Shown here piece by piece: positions 47,344-60,163 of a stretch of DNA of 64,000 nt (the stretch's first letter is position 1; every line of letters begins with the position of its first letter). Origin of the DNA: Alisma plantago-aquatica (taxonomy: Eukaryota; Streptophyta; Magnoliopsida; Alismatales; Alismataceae); NCBI GenBank assembly GCA_963693085.1, contig OY856413.1:749610056-749674055 (forward strand). Direction: 5' to 3'. The translations under genes were made by a program, and so were the position numbers. The notes beneath the pieces were generated by a model. That model did not search any database. It had not been told where the DNA came from and saw nothing but the letters and a program-made list of their open reading frames with translations.

Positions 47344-50300
47344 ACACTTTAGCAATCAATTCAATTATCATTCATGATTAAACTCCTCTTCTAGGTGTAT
47401 CCAATGTGTGTGACCCTACATGTCCCACATTAGATTGGTAGTGAATGTCCACAACCAATTATGACATCACAACAAAAAAGCAGTGCCTAGTCATACATCA
47501 TTGCTACCAAAGTAAATGGAAAGTTGAAGAACAACTTCAACCTACAATCTGTGCATGGTGTTGTGGTGTTTTTATGGCTCTTTTATCACTGATATCCATA
47601 TTGAACTTGATGCATGCAGTAGTCATCCTCTTCATCATTCAATCATTATTCCTTGCTATAGCAACCTGTCTGAGATATATGTAAGCTCAATATCACATAT
47701 TGAATCACATGTGCATGGCAATGCATTTCTCAATATCTCTAATCAATTGGTCGGGATATCATAATCCTATAGGAGGGACAATCCCATCTACATCTTTCAC
47801 AGTCATCCCCAAGTGTCACAGTGCACACAATCATCACCTTTATTGCAACCCTTATTCAAGATCATGGTGGATGATGTCAAAGTATACCAAACAACATGTG
47901 ATGTGTGTAGTGACTTCAGGTCTAAGAACCACAATCACTACCAACACTATGAGAACTAACTATGACTTCCATTGTCATGGTTTCCATGTGTTACTCTCAT
48001 TGTGGGTCTATTTGATACATTGTTCTCTAACAAGTATCTATGTGCTTGGTTTGATATCATCTATCATTACTAATGAGATTCTTTCATCAACCAACGCACA
48101 TTGTAGTCTTATGTGTTATTATTTTCCATCAACCGTCCACAATAAAATCTGACTATGGACATAATGAGAATGTATATACTCTTAACATCCATATGATCAC
48201 ATTGTTTTATTTACATACTTGAAAAAATACATCATTGAGTAATATCATTCTCTAGACATTTATTATGTTACTTCATTATCTCATAACTGAAAAATACAAT
48301 AAATTGGAAGCATGCCTTTATTATTAATCAAATCATTTACAAGTTATGCCATTACAATCATCATATGATTGGCTCTCTAAGCATACATACCAAGAAGTGG
48401 ATCATAGATCCTTCAAAGTAAACCTGCTATCCACTTCCAGGGTTTATGCTTACAACAAAGAAGAATATGATAATATAGAACTAATATCATTATTATTCAA
48501 AAAAACTACATCTATCTAACTATTACTATTAACTAGTATACTAGGAATACATGAGGCATAGTTACCAAATTGTGTATTCTCCAATTCCTATTACACATGC
48601 AACATGGTGTACCTTTATATTACTATACTAAACATGATTGCTAGATATATTATTGTTGACTTGTGAGTTCCCAAATCATAATCTGAGCTCTCTCTCTCTC
48701 TCTCTCTCTTTATTATCTTCATTTTATTAAGTTACAAATAGAGTAAGACAACTTACCTACTATTCTTACAGCTTGAAGAGTTCTCCATGGATTAGTTGTT
48801 CGTTTACTAGAGTGTGATGGAAGAGACTAGTATGCATCCCATCCATGGTGATAGCCTCCCTTAGAAGTAGGGTCAAGGACATATTGATGGGGATGGTTGA
48901 TGGAGTCACAAAGGAATGATGGAGAACATTTCTCTATGTTCCCCAAGCGACACGAAGTAGATGCATTTGTTGTAGATATAGTAGTGATATGATTAACAGT
49001 TGATTGGAGGTAGAGGTTGTAGTTGTGTGAGGGGTTGATGGATGGCATCATGGTCTAAAGAAGACATGATACAAGGTGTGTGTGGAGTCAGGTGTAGCCT
49101 AGTTGCTATCTGTTGTGTAGGATGTTGTTGGTGAGCAAATCCATTGATGGTGAGGGATAGGTATGTGCAGGTTGTTAGTGAAATGGTTGCAGGTTTGATC
49201 GAGGTTGGTGTTGCGGTAGAGAGTTTTTCGTAGGTTGGTATGTAATTATTTCATGTTGTTTTAGGTCTTGCTTCATCGGATCTAAGGAGGAGATGGTGAT
49301 GGATGCACCAAGTGAAGAAAAAGGGAGGAGTTGTGGTGATATGGATCATTGGTGGGGTCAAATTGGAACATTGGCCTTTCTCGTGGTTGGCGATCTTCAG
49401 TCTTGGACTAGCTTCTTGGTGGCTCTAGGGGGATATAAGGGCTCGAGGGTGATGAAGTAGAATGGAAGAGGAGGTGAATAGTCTATAGGTTTTGTGGTGG
49501 TGAGGGATTTGGGGTAGATCTGATAGGGGATAGTGCATGTGTTGCACATTGGTGGTGTTGCAGCTTTGTGCTCACATTGGGGATATTGGGTCCTGAAGTT
49601 GTAATCATTGTTTAGATCATAGATGAAGGATAAAAGAAAGGAGATAGGAGTTAGGGTCTCATTGAATATTTTGGCGCTATAGGGTGGCGGAAATTCTAGT
49701 GTAGGTCGTCACGAAGTTTGCTAGGCAGTGATGTCAGGAGTAGTGGTGTCGGAGTCACATGCCCGAGAATCATCTGCAACTTCAGTCTGTCTTCGTTGGT
49801 GGCGTTGCGGTGAAGTAGGTGGATGCTAATGGGCACCGGTGTAGTTGAAGGGGTAGACTCATTTCTACCTTCTTCTACATCATTGTTGCAAGGACCCAAG
49901 TTCAACAATGTTGACACTGCAAGTAGAAGATCTGGTGGCTTGATCATCACCGGTGGTGTCAATGAGTTATATTTGGCCAGACTAGGGTTTGAGGGGATTT
50001 CCCTTGAAGTGTTGTTAGAGAGTGCAAGGAGGGAGGAGGAGGAGTCGAGAGTTCTATAATAGCCAACATTAGTGGTGTTACACAGAGGGTGCAACTCCAT
50101 GGTTTGCGAGAGAGAGGGGTAAAAGAGGGTGTGACCTCTTTAAATAGGTCAATGAGTGTAATTAATATCATATTCCAATTAAATTCTATAATTTAAAAAT
50201 CAAAAGGCCAATGGTTGGATATGGTTGAATTTTTATTCAACTAAAATACTAGTACCATCACTTTACGAATCTAACTTAACTGCCCCCGTACTTAATTATA

Positions 50301-50669
50301 GTGTTTCTTTCTTTAAAGGTGATTAATGTTTCCGCTTGATTCCAAACCAATAGTGGTCAAAGGGTGAGAAATAAGTGGGTTTGAGATGTAGTCAGGGTAT
50401 TTAAGCACAAACACATCAAATTGTACTAAATGATTTCAAATATGACAAATAATACTCAAATGAGGGATTGGATTGCAAATGTTTCTCAAGTGCAGATAAT
50501 TGATGTATTTAGACACGAGAATCAATTAAAGACTATTCCTATCAAAGACCATGATAATTTAATCAAATAAGTAAGTCAAATTTGGAACAAAAGGAAATTT
50601 TGTAAATAAATTCAACTAAGAGGAAACTAGCTAAACATAGATATAGTAGCCAATATTGAGTATGTTACA
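47344..50669 (-). other. D2: eroded sequence ending in a probable minus-strand LTR terminus
   Basis: The right end, minus strand TGTAACATACTC at 50669, resembles the start of the E1 LTR, and GTATTTAAGCACAAAC near 50397 resembles 13850. This suggests a related LTR. The left limit is not visible. A (CT)n run lies at 48687-48710. Bases 47344-48700 and 48800-49690 hold only short frames without known domains. Confidence 0.45.
49696..50100 (-). CDS. Unrecognised 134-codon frame behind a TATA-like box
   Basis: The frame starts MELHPLCNTTNVGYY at 50100 and ends at 49696. A TATA-like CTATTTAAAG lies on the same strand at 50138-50147, about 40 bases before the ATG. Ser, Thr, Leu and Pro are frequent, with no membrane segment or known motif. 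It lies in what looks like an LTR, so it may be a chance frame in a transcribed LTR or a remnant of a small element gene. I do not assign a function. Confidence 0.3.
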   Translation of the reverse strand: MELHPLCNTTNVGYYRTLDSSSSLLALSNNTSREIPSNPSLAKYNSLTPPVMIKPPDLLLAVSTLLNLGPCNNDVEEGRNESTPSTTPVPISIHLLHRNATNEDRLKLQMILGHVTPTPLLLTSLPSKLRDDLH

Positions 50670-51036
50670 ACCTATAAGCAACAGAGCAACAACACTGGGC
50701 TCAAAAAATGCTAAAAATAAAGATTTCAGATATGTAAAAAATAAAATGTAAGAAGAGGTTAGGAACTAAATATGACTTGAAGGAAAATACAACTAGCTAG
50801 GTAAATAAAATTATTCTATGTATTCAAAATTTTAAAATCAACAAGTATACAAAATTGTGCTAAGTTGTTCCTAAAAATGTTCAAATAGATATTTCAGACC
50901 AGTACCATATTTATAAATTAGGAAGAGGTTAGCAAATACATATGAAAAGAAGTAAAATATGACTAATTAGGTATATAATCTTCAACCCGAAGGTAAATAT
51001 ACAAAAATTTAAAATTCAATCTAGATAAGTATATTA
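50670..51036. other. A/T-rich spacer, nothing recognised
   Basis: About 370 bases, with two loosely repeated stretches containing TTCAGA and GGAAGAGG/AGAAGAGG TTAG (50725-50765 and 50890-50935), perhaps an old local duplication. Confidence 0.5.
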
Positions 51037-51228
51037 ATTTTTTTTTATAGTTGATCAGCCTTGAGAGCATGCTCCAAAAGTGGAGGCGCGATCCCAAAGG
51101 TAAATTGGACTTTAATTTTATAACCTAAAATCTTCAAGGACCCCCAGAAGTTTAATACAGGGTAAACGTACATATATGGGATCAAACATAGGGACGTGGG
51201 GAGGTTTAGGACGCTTAAGATCTCACTC
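51037..51228 (-). mobile_element. S3: SINE-like segment, eroded
   Basis: On the minus strand it has an A-box-like TCTTAAGCGTCC, a B-box-like TATGTTTGATCCC about 40 bases on, and ends TATAAAAAAAAA. The layout matches S1 and S2, but the body differs and no clear flanking duplication is seen. Confidence 0.5.
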
Positions 51229-53164
51229 TTAAATCACATAAGTCAAACTAATAGTTGATAAAAGTTGGGAACTAGAACTAGTCTAATAGTGTGTCATGAA
51301 ACAAAACAAAATAAAGTAAAGAAAACAAAATAGAGTTTTTTGGATTCTAATAATCAAAGAGAAGGAGTTCCTAGCTATGTAACCACAAACTGGGCAGTCT
51401 ATGCACCCGTTCACAGGCATAGACAACCCTCAAACACCTCAGCAAGTAACCTACATCCAAACATAGTATTTAATGTGCTACCTATTCCTGTGGGGGTCAT
51501 CCCACTTGCTTTTACATATCATGACTATAACCCATCAATGATATGAAATCTCTCTCGAGTATAACAACCTAGAATATCCCAGATGCACTCTTAGGTCCAG
51601 AATATTCTGAAATACTAGAAACAAATATGGTCTAGATAGAACACAGACCTTGGGTCCAGGCGGGTCAGGATGGGCCTGACCGGGCCAGGCTTGGACCGAC
51701 CATGCCCATATCTCAGATTCTATACAGATCACCTTGAACCTTCCTCTTTTCATATTTTGATCCAAACCACCTTCTCCTATACATTGCTACAACTAATCTT
51801 TTGATCTAGGAAAAAATAGAAGTTCAAGCAAGAAAGAGATCAACCAAACTAGCAATCATAACCAGAAAGAGAAGATAGAACAAAAAACATACTAGATCTG
51901 AAATAAAACTATGTTCTTAAGGCAAAAGTACATAAACATGCCCAAAACGGGATACATAGCTAAGAAGGAGCTCAACTAGCCATGGACAAGCATAGTTGGC
52001 ATCGAATAAAGATGGAAGAACATCATTTGTATAGAAATAAAGGAGAATAGTAGAAGAAAGGAGAAGAAGAAGAGATTTAGCCCATAGACGAGAGGTAGCT
52101 CTCAATTCTTAGCCTCTATATGGGTTGGATCTTGTATTTGGTTCATCCTCCTCGGTCTTCTAGACTCCTTGCCCTCCTCTCTCTTTGATTCAGCAACAAT
52201 TTGGTGGGTGTATGGAGTTGGAAAATGGTTGGGAATGATGGAAGATGGGTGAATGGTGGTGCAAAAATGATGGTGAATGGATCAAGATGAAGGGATGGAT
52301 GTAGAGTGAGATCTTCGGCCTTTTTGTACCTTGGAACTCTCCCACGCGATCCTAGGAATAGCTGAACTTGACAAACTAGTTGAACCAACCGAACCCTTTG
52401 CTAGGTAGAGAGGGGTGGATATTCATAGGAGAAGGTGGATTGTATGTGATAAGTGATCGCTATAGAATTTACACTCCTCCTTAGCCTAGTCGTGTGGGGA
52501 TCCACCCGGATGTGCTTACTGTAACATTCACATAGGTCGTTCCGGCTGCTACAGTTGTTGCAGTCGCATGGCTTGTTGCGGTCACTATAGTTGTTGCTGT
52601 CACATGGCTTGTTACGGTCACTACAGTCTTGAAGTTGTAGCAATCTCTACCCCTTGTCCTTGGCCCGATAGTGTCAGGTTGGGCCCGGCCATGCCAGGTG
52701 TGGCAGTCAAAATGGGTCTTCACTTGTAGCGGTCACTGTAGTTGTAGCAGTCGATACGGATGTACAATCGCTACAGATGGAAGTCTTAGTGGTTGCTAAA
52801 GTCATTGTTGTAGAGGTCATTAATTTCTCCTCTTGGTCCGGTCGTGCCAAGCATAGCGGTCACTACCATTGAAGGTCGTAGCGGTCTCTACCATTGAAGT
52901 TCATAGCGGTCGCTATGAATGGAAGAATAGCTACTGTGAAAACCATGTGTTGGGCTTGACTAGGAAGACAATTGGGGGAAATCTTGGAGAATTGATATCT
53001 TCTTAAGTTTAATGCCTACAAGTCCCAAGAAATGGCTAGTTGAGCAAAAAGATATAAATTATCAAAGGATAAGAATCTAGAGTTATTTTAGGCATATTAA
53101 GGCTATAATCACCACAGAACCATGAATAAATGCTTAACGTAAATGCCTGATTTTGGTGTTATCA
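51229..53164 (-). other. D3: eroded region ending in a probable Athila-type LTR terminus
   Basis: The minus strand at 53164 starts TGATAACACCAAAAT, agreeing with the A2 LTR start TGATAACACCAAATT over 13 bases. A TATA-like box (plus CTCTATATGG) lies at about 52110. The left limit and target duplication are not found. The region holds motif clusters (separate entry) and pairs of GGGCCTGACCGGGCCAGGC-like palindromes near 51675-51700 and 52670-52700. The frames here are by-products of the repeats. Confidence 0.5.
52445..52930. repeat. Iterated motif cluster AGCGGTCACTAC in D3, with 36-base tandem units
   Basis: About twelve variants of AGCGGTCACTAC or AGTCGCTAC occur in one orientation. Bases 52550-52585 and 52586-52621 are a 36-base tandem pair with part of a third copy after it. 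The same core, GGTCGCTAC, recurs at 56130-56340. Confidence 0.75.
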
Positions 53165-56129
53165 GAGTTCACCTAGATTCTCTTCTCACATGCTCAATGA
53201 TCTTTTTGCATTTTCAATTGCATATTTTTTATGGTATTTTCCTTTTCCCCCTTTTTCAGAAACTTGCTTCTCATTTGATATCGGTGATTCAATCTATATG
53301 AAACAACCATTATTTTTCGTTACTTCTTCATTATTCTCAAACCAGTCCCCTCACATACTCGTTGATGATGTATTTGGGTGATGGATTGTGTTTTTGGAGA
53401 GATGGGTTCTCTTTCTCCTGCCTATAAATGGCAGAGTAGCCAATGGCTTACTTCTCATCACACATCATGGTTCTTGTTCATCCAATCTTTGCTAGACTTT
53501 ACAGAATCTTCGATGGAGGTTATTGGTTGCAGTTGACACTCCTTGGTACTTGTCCCATCTTATGAGGGTTGCAAAACATGAACTCCCATTGTTTCTCTAT
53601 TTCACCTTGTTACAAGATTTGAGCGATGAAGATGATACTCCCTTGCAATTTCACAGCTTTTTCCCTGAACTAGTTTTTGTTTTGTCATGCGGTTATGGAC
53701 TTTTGTGTTTTTTGTAGTATTGTTCAAATTTGATGTCATAAACATTATTCAAGAGAAATTTACTGATATGCCCTTGTCATGTCATGTGATTGTATATCAT
53801 ATGTGAGGGCATATTAGTAATTGGATAGTTTGATTTTATTAATAAATCAAGAAATAGCATTTACTTATATAATTCATAACTAAATATTGGTAAGTCGTAA
53901 AAATGAAAGTGAATTTATTTTGGAATCATGGAAACTTTCTCTATGTTATGGTATGATATTTACTATCTAATATTAATGTTCTAAATATGTATATTTTCAA
54001 TGATTTTCCTAATTGACTAAAAAATGTAAAAATTCATATATATATAACCTATAAGTAAGAAAAATAAAGATAAAATGTCATAGAATCATGAAAGTTTGAT
54101 CTATCACATAGTATAGTCTTGATAACCTTATTCATTAATATTAAAAATATTATTTTTATGATTTATGTAATTAATATGAACTTAACTCTAATTCCAAATA
54201 TGATGGTATTGGATGGCATGTAACCCTGATATGGAGGACTCTAGATATAAGTAGACTCAATCTGAGGTAGGTTGCATCCCTTAGAATCTGTATCAAGTAA
54301 TTGACCTAATTTCTCTCTCTCTTGATGTATGTTGCATGACTTGAATTATATATTGAGTAGTTGATCATATTTATCTCTCTCTTGTGTCTCTTTGAGGTAT
54401 TTTAGTGATGAATATTATCTTTCTTGACTTGATGACCTATACGGGTCTGGTTGTAGTGGATTTGAGTCATGATATTCTTGAACTTTCTATAATTCATTTC
54501 AGACCCCAGAATTGTACTTTGATAATCTTATTTCCACCCTGACTATGTTTTTCCACTTGATATACATAGGGTGTTCTTATTCCTCTGAGGCTGTGCTTTT
54601 TCACCCACTTTTGTCTGAGATCCTATCATATTCTATTCTTTCTTTAAATAATATTAGTTTAGTGTTGTTACATGTAGAGTTTATGTTTGTGATGTTGTTG
54701 ATGGAAATGTATTATGGTAAGAAATCTCTTGTTATTTATCTTGTTTAAATGTTCTCTTTGATATCCACATAGATGTTCTTTTTTCCTCTTGATTTGGGAA
54801 GCCTTAATAAGGTTCAATTGTTGCTCCTTTTCCATAATGTTGCTCAAACCCTATTTATATGTTGATGCTGAATTCTAGGCTATAAACATCCATTTTATTC
54901 TCTTTTGGGGTATTCTTCCAACCCCTTAGGTGAAGGACATGTTGAACCTAACTTGATGACCAGATTCAGATTAGTGAAGTTAAATCTTGGGAGATAGAGT
55001 TGATATCGTTTGGATATCCCTCTTCGTAGATCTCAGAGTTGTTGTTATCCTATAAGCCCCTTGTTGAAATATGATTATTTTATTGTACAAGATTGAATAT
55101 CTTCATTACATTTATTTATGTTGCTACACTATGGTCCTTTATACCATTCATTTGAGAATATATATATATATATATATATTCTAGTATACTTGTATTTTTT
55201 GGATTATATGGGTATATTCCTCAAATTAATTGAGTGGATCCCCTCTTAGGTCCCACTCTTTACACCATTATCCTTCACAATCAATACAAATTTAAATATT
55301 TGTAATTGCATAACATCCCACAATAATTTCATACATTAGAATATATAGAAATACACATCATATTCAAAAATGTGAAAATGGCACCCAATGTTATGCATTA
55401 AAATATAGAAGATTCTATATGATGTTCAAGTACATGATATTATCATACATAATACTCAATATCTGGGAATTTCTTGAAAGCCACATGTGTTGGTCAACGG
55501 AGTCTTGTCGTGCACACGCTCAAAATTCTTCTACCTTTTGAGTGCACATGTGTGATATTGAGGAGTACAAAATTTTAACCTAATTCTACATTATCATCTT
55601 AAGGTGGGTTATATAACTTTTCCCTCTTCTATTATTGCACCATATTCTTTCTTTCATGCTACTGTTCTATATCTAAAACATGTTCGTAAGTTGATGGATA
55701 ATGCTACCTTGGTCTAGGGTTTAAGATTTTGAAGTATTCTTTCATAGATTTCTCCTTCTCTTAACCCTAATTCATGAATACGAACTCTTAGTGATGGTGG
55801 ATGTTGTTGATTCTTATGTGCACTTTGTTTGTTGGTTTTTTCATCATATTTACGGTTCGGGCATCATATGTTAGATGGAAGTTTTGGTTATTATGTGCAT
55901 GTGTTAGACGATGGTTTTATCCCTTCTAACCATTGTTTCCTTACTATTTTTTCCAATGATCGATCTTAGGGTTTTCATGTTTATCATCTTCATGAGGATT
56001 CACCTTGGTGACACTTGAGTTCTTGATGTTGAGTGATAGATTTCGTCGGCATGCTTTCCTTGGTTCCTTGGAGTTTTTTTGATCTTGTTGATGGTTTTCT
56101 AGGGTTTTGGTTTGGTTACCATAATCCTA
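53165..56129. other. Gene-free A/T-rich stretch with a TATA-like box at 53421-53430
   Basis: About 3 kb with no credible gene. CCTATAAATG at 53421-53430, followed by a pyrimidine-rich leader, resembles an LTR promoter on the plus strand, but no LTR ends could be placed. Frames of 60-78 codons (53190, 53523, 54512) are Leu- and Phe-rich from A/T bias. A (TA)n palindrome lies at 55158-55179. Confidence 0.55.
55158..55179. repeat. (TA)n microsatellite
   Basis: About eleven TA units, flanked by GAA and TTC so that the whole is self-complementary. Confidence 0.9.
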
Positions 56130-56345
56130 ACCCAAACTCACTATGGTCAATACACAACTTGTTGTGTTGGTCGCAACATGTTGATCTTAGTGTTGGATGC
56201 TACACTTAGTTTTAGCATGAGTTCTCTACATATGAGATCTTGTATGGGTCACAACATATGTTATGTATGTTGGTCGCTACCCATGGTTCAGTTGTTTGGC
56301 TGCTACACTTGGTGTGTGTAGTGGGTGCTACACCTAGGGTGGTGT
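56130..56345. repeat. Iterated motif cluster GGTCGCTACAC next to A2
   Basis: About six variants (GGTCGCAAC, GGATGCTACAC, GGTCACAAC, GGTCGCTACC, GCTGCTACAC, GGGTGCTACAC) in one orientation. They share the core of the D3 cluster 3.5 kb to the left, and end where the A2 LTR begins. Confidence 0.6.
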
Positions 56346-56347
56346 AC

Positions 56348-58147
56348 TGATAACACCAAATTTTGTGATGTTTTTGGCCCTTATTTCGTTATCAAAACTG
56401 CCCTTTTTAACTGTTTTCCTCTCTCTTTTGTCATGTTTTTAAATAAACGGGCCACGCTACGCTATTAACTCAATTTTATCATCTTTTGCAGAGTTTTCCT
56501 CGTTTTTGAACTCATTTAGCAGCAAAAAGGCCCATCCCGACCCACGAACGTGTCCCACCTACATCAACCTTCTTACCAACCGTGCCGGTCGATACGCCCG
56601 CTGCCCGACACGGGTGCGCGATACCATACCGCGCGACACAAGGATGCCGCACAAGAAGGAACGAACGAGCGACATGACATTTACCCGACAGGGAGTCGGG
56701 CTCACCACGAAAACTGAAGCGTGTCACGCGATACAGGCCACCCACCGGCAGGCGCCACTCGTCACGATGACTGACAGCCCGACATCCTTGTGTCGGGTGA
56801 TACACATATCGGGCGTCCCTGAAGTCACAATAATGGAGCTGAAGGAAGAACACGTGGTGTCCAGAGCACCATAACTTCCCCCAACCACTGCCTATAAATT
56901 GCAGCTACAAGACTCCGATGGGACGGGTCGGAACCCCTCGAAAGCCAACTTAGGAAAGCTTCAGGAGCTAGCGTGTGGTGCCTCAGAGGTGTGCCGGGTG
57001 ATTCCAAGGGAGCATTTCCCCATCCCGAGAGGGAGGGAATGGTTCACTTAGGGTCGTCCCGGGCACCACTACAGGCCGATATCGGACAACAAGAGTACCT
57101 GATACTGGAAGCAACACTCTAACCCGACACGATACCGAACCACGATATGCATCGTTAGACACGGCGTATCACCCAAAAGGGTGTCGCCCGACACGATCGT
57201 ATCGGGAAAGGGCGCCCCGCACGATACGTCCGCCCGACATGAGCATGTCGCCTGAGAGGGTGTGCCGCCCGACACGGGCGTATCAGGCAAGGTTCCTGCC
57301 CGGTATCGGGTTGGAGAGTCTATTGCTATCTGTCGCCCTTCTAAATCAAGAAGGCGGCATTTATCTTTACTTATTTTAGTCATTTACTTCCTTTACTTAT
57401 GCAATGTAATCAGACCCTTATATGATAATGGAAATAGAAGAGCCTTAATTATCTACTGCTTTATATTTGGTCCTTTTTGTTGGATGGTTGCTATATTTAA
57501 CATCTGAACTCTAGCTTGTACGCTTGGATCCCATTTTGATTAGCTACCGAATCGTGTTTTCCCATTGCAACAACCTCGAGAGAGGTGTTGTGGCTCTAGT
57601 GTTTGGTCCGATACTGGAGTACGAGAGTGCCCAGGATCGGAGTTGCCATAGTAACCTTTCCACTCTAACTTAAGTCCAGCAACCTCAAGAGGGGTGTTGA
57701 CGCTTAGTTAGAGGTACCCGCTTCGAGAGGAGGGGTATAGGATGTTTACTGCGGCTGCTTGTTTTACCGAAGTTTTCTCCTTCGTTCCTTGCTAAAGCGA
57801 TAATATTATCTCTCTGTTTCCATTGCACAAAAACCCTAAAAACTGATAAATGCTTAAAACCTAATTTTTCCTCGTAGCTCCAGTTAGAGATAGACTTCTT
57901 CTGTTTTATCAATCTTAGCCTGTTGTTCCCTTGGGGAACTTTTATCATCTCCTTTCCCTTACTGGAGTGTAACGTGTCGATTCCGTGTTCTCAACACCAC
58001 CACCCTTTTCCATGTGTTCGACCCCGTATATCTACTTCGACCCCGTAAACAAAGTTGTGGGGGCCTAGAAGGTTTCGAGTTATAAATATAAAAGTCCATC
58101 TACTTCAAATCTGCTCCACTTTTCGGACGCACGATTTAGGCCAATCA
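56348..58147 (+). repeat. A2 5' LTR, with TATA box at 56890-56899
   Basis: This 1,800-base LTR matches 63095-64000 over its first half with few differences. TATA is CCTATAAATT (CCTATAAATA in the 3' LTR). It holds many copies of CCCGACACG and CGTATCGGGC, densest at 56590-56830 and 57070-57310. It ends GGCCAATCA. Downstream of the TATA box the region is more G/C-rich than the flanks. The frames at 56506-57507 come from the motif arrays on both strands. Confidence 0.87.
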
Positions 58148-58153
58148 ACTTTT

Positions 58154-58171
58154 TGGCGCTGTTGCCGGGGA
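58154..58171 (+). promoter_or_regulatory. A2 primer-binding site, tRNA-Asp type
   Basis: TGGCGCTGTTGCCGGGGA lies six bases after the LTR end, nearly the standard Athila site. The spacing equals that in A1. Confidence 0.9.
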
Positions 58172-58398
58172 CAAGGCAAAATGGTACTGTTGATGAAACT
58201 GAATCCACTAACTACACTCCAGTGCCTCAAGCTTAAAAATGAGCTTGACAACACTCTCTTTTTCCTTTTTCATATTTTATTTAACCTGAAATGAGTAATT
58301 CTTATTATTAATAACAAATTTCTAACTTGATTTTTATATGCTATTCAGGTACTTAGAGGAAGGCATTCCACCTAACTTGAGCATCAACATCATCAAAC

Positions 58399-60063
58399 AT
58401 GCCACCTTGCGTTGAACCACCCCATTCAGAAGGTGAACGCCAAGGGAGAGCTAGCCCTCACTCGCCCCCGCCTGAAGATAACGACCGCTATGACGGCAAT
58501 AATCAGCCTGAAGATCCAGAAATGGAGCAGTTCGAGGACGACCATCACCGTGATAGACGTCGTCAACACCAGAGGCACAGAAGAAATCACAATAATCAAG
58601 AACAGTACCAGGGAGGCAGTGACAGTGACAATTCAGATGAAGAAGAAAAGACTCTAAGGGAGTTAGCTTCCACAAAGTCTAACAATTCCAAATGCCCTGT
58701 CATCATCTCGCGATTCAACGCCACTAATTTCGAGATCAAGCCATCAGTCATCTCCATGATTCAAAACAAAAGCTTTAGAGGGAATTCTAAGAATGACAAT
58801 CCCTATCACCACTTGGATGCTTTCAAAAACATCTACGACACCATCAAGATGCGGGGAGTCCCCCAGGAGGTAATCTATTGCAAGGGCTTCATCTTTTCTT
58901 TGGATGATAAGGCTCTATCATGGTATCTGGGGCTGCCCCACCAAGCTCTGAACGGATGGAGTGCACTGGCAGATGCCTTCGTGAACAAATTCTATCCTAC
59001 TGAGAAGACTATCTAGAATAGACAAAGGATTACATCTTTCATGCAAAAGCCAAGCGAGAATCTCCATGATTCCTGGGATCAATATCAGGAATATCAGAGG
59101 GACTGACCTCATCACAACTACAAGAAAGGTTTCTTGATAACTAACTTCTACAATGGTCTAACCCCTGAGGAAAGGGTTTCACTGAATGCAGCAGTAGGAA
59201 CTGACATTCTGGGGAAGAAGTCGAGCAGGTCCGATAAGATCATCAAGAACATGGCCGAGCTGCAAGCCGGCACTGACTATGATAGATCTGACAGGGGACA
59301 AGCTAAGAAGACTAGTGAAGGACCTTCTTTTGAATCCAAGGCTCTGGAGACTATCACCTCTCAGATCCAGAGGATAACAACTGATGTAAAGCAGCTAAAA
59401 GAATCAGGTGGGAAGGGAAAGAAGTAAGTCGAAAAGGTCATGAAGTGTGTCACCTATGGAGAGGGTGGACACGGGGTAGATAACTGTATCTACACCCGAC
59501 CTGACAAATCAAGTGAAACTGACTCTGAGGCTGAAGTGACTGAGAATGTCTCTTTTGTAAATTTCAAGAGGCCAGATCATCCTGGTTTCAGTTATGGCAA
59601 CAAAGATGCAGCTGAAAACTCGCATCAGCTGCATAACTCCTCCAAGCCACCTCAAGTTTTCGAGAAAAGGGGAGGACAGAGTCAATTCGCCAAAAACACC
59701 TCCTTCCTGTCAAACAAAGGAAATTTCCAAGGAAAAGGTAAATACCAAGGCCGCCAAGCGACGAACACCAGTCAAGGACAAGGTCAAGCCAAACAGTAGG
59801 GACAAGACAATGTTTCAAACCAATCAGACGTGGTTGGATAATTGTTTGATTTTGTAAAAAGACAAGATATAATTAATAACCAGCTAGCGCAGAGTGCACT
59901 TTCAAATTTGGGGGTTCTGAACTCACTGCAAGTTCAGATGGCGGATATGCAGATGCATCAACGCCAAATTGATCAGCAGTTAGCTCAGATGGCCGAATTG
60001 ATAAAGAATCCCTCGGGAAAAATACCTTCCAACACCGAAACTGCCAAAAAGGCAGGGCTGTGA
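58399..60063 (+). pseudogene. A2 gag, Athila type, broken by stops in a single frame
   Basis: The Met at 58399 starts an acidic, His- and Asp-rich leader. The capsid part then reads NFEIKPSVISMIQNKSFRG, PYHHLDAFKNIYDTIKMRG, IFSLDDKALSWYLGLP and ALADAFVNKFYP, continuing to TNFYNGLTPEERVSLNAA. The zinc knuckle near 59440-59485 has its second Cys replaced by Tyr (CVTYGEGGHGVDNC). The C-terminus (QMADMQMHQRQIDQQLAQMA, then IPSNTET) is the usual Athila gag tail. In-frame stops are at 59014, 59104, 59425, 59797 and 59839; no frameshift is seen. It ends at 60061. Confidence 0.88.
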
Positions 60064-60163
60064 TCAAGAAAGACAGAGACCGAGTTGCAAGATATGGATG
60101 ACGCTGGAGGCTAAAAATGGAGAACCTAGAGCCATCGAGCTGGCGACGCAAACTACAGCGCTC

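Noticed and set aside
52401..52723. Cys/Asp/Asn repeat protein frames on the minus strand
   Set aside because: They are by-products of the 36-base tandem repeat, present in two frames at once.
51330..53169. Target duplication GAGTT for a complete D3 solo LTR
   Set aside because: GAGTT occurs near 51337 but is not followed by a TG terminus, so the left end stays undefined.
54512..54748. Membrane protein gene
   Set aside because: The hydrophobic run follows from T-rich sequence; there is no start context, motif or second copy to support it.
56500..57310. CRISPR array
   Set aside because: The short motifs vary, lie on both strands and have irregular spacing; the setting is a plant LTR.
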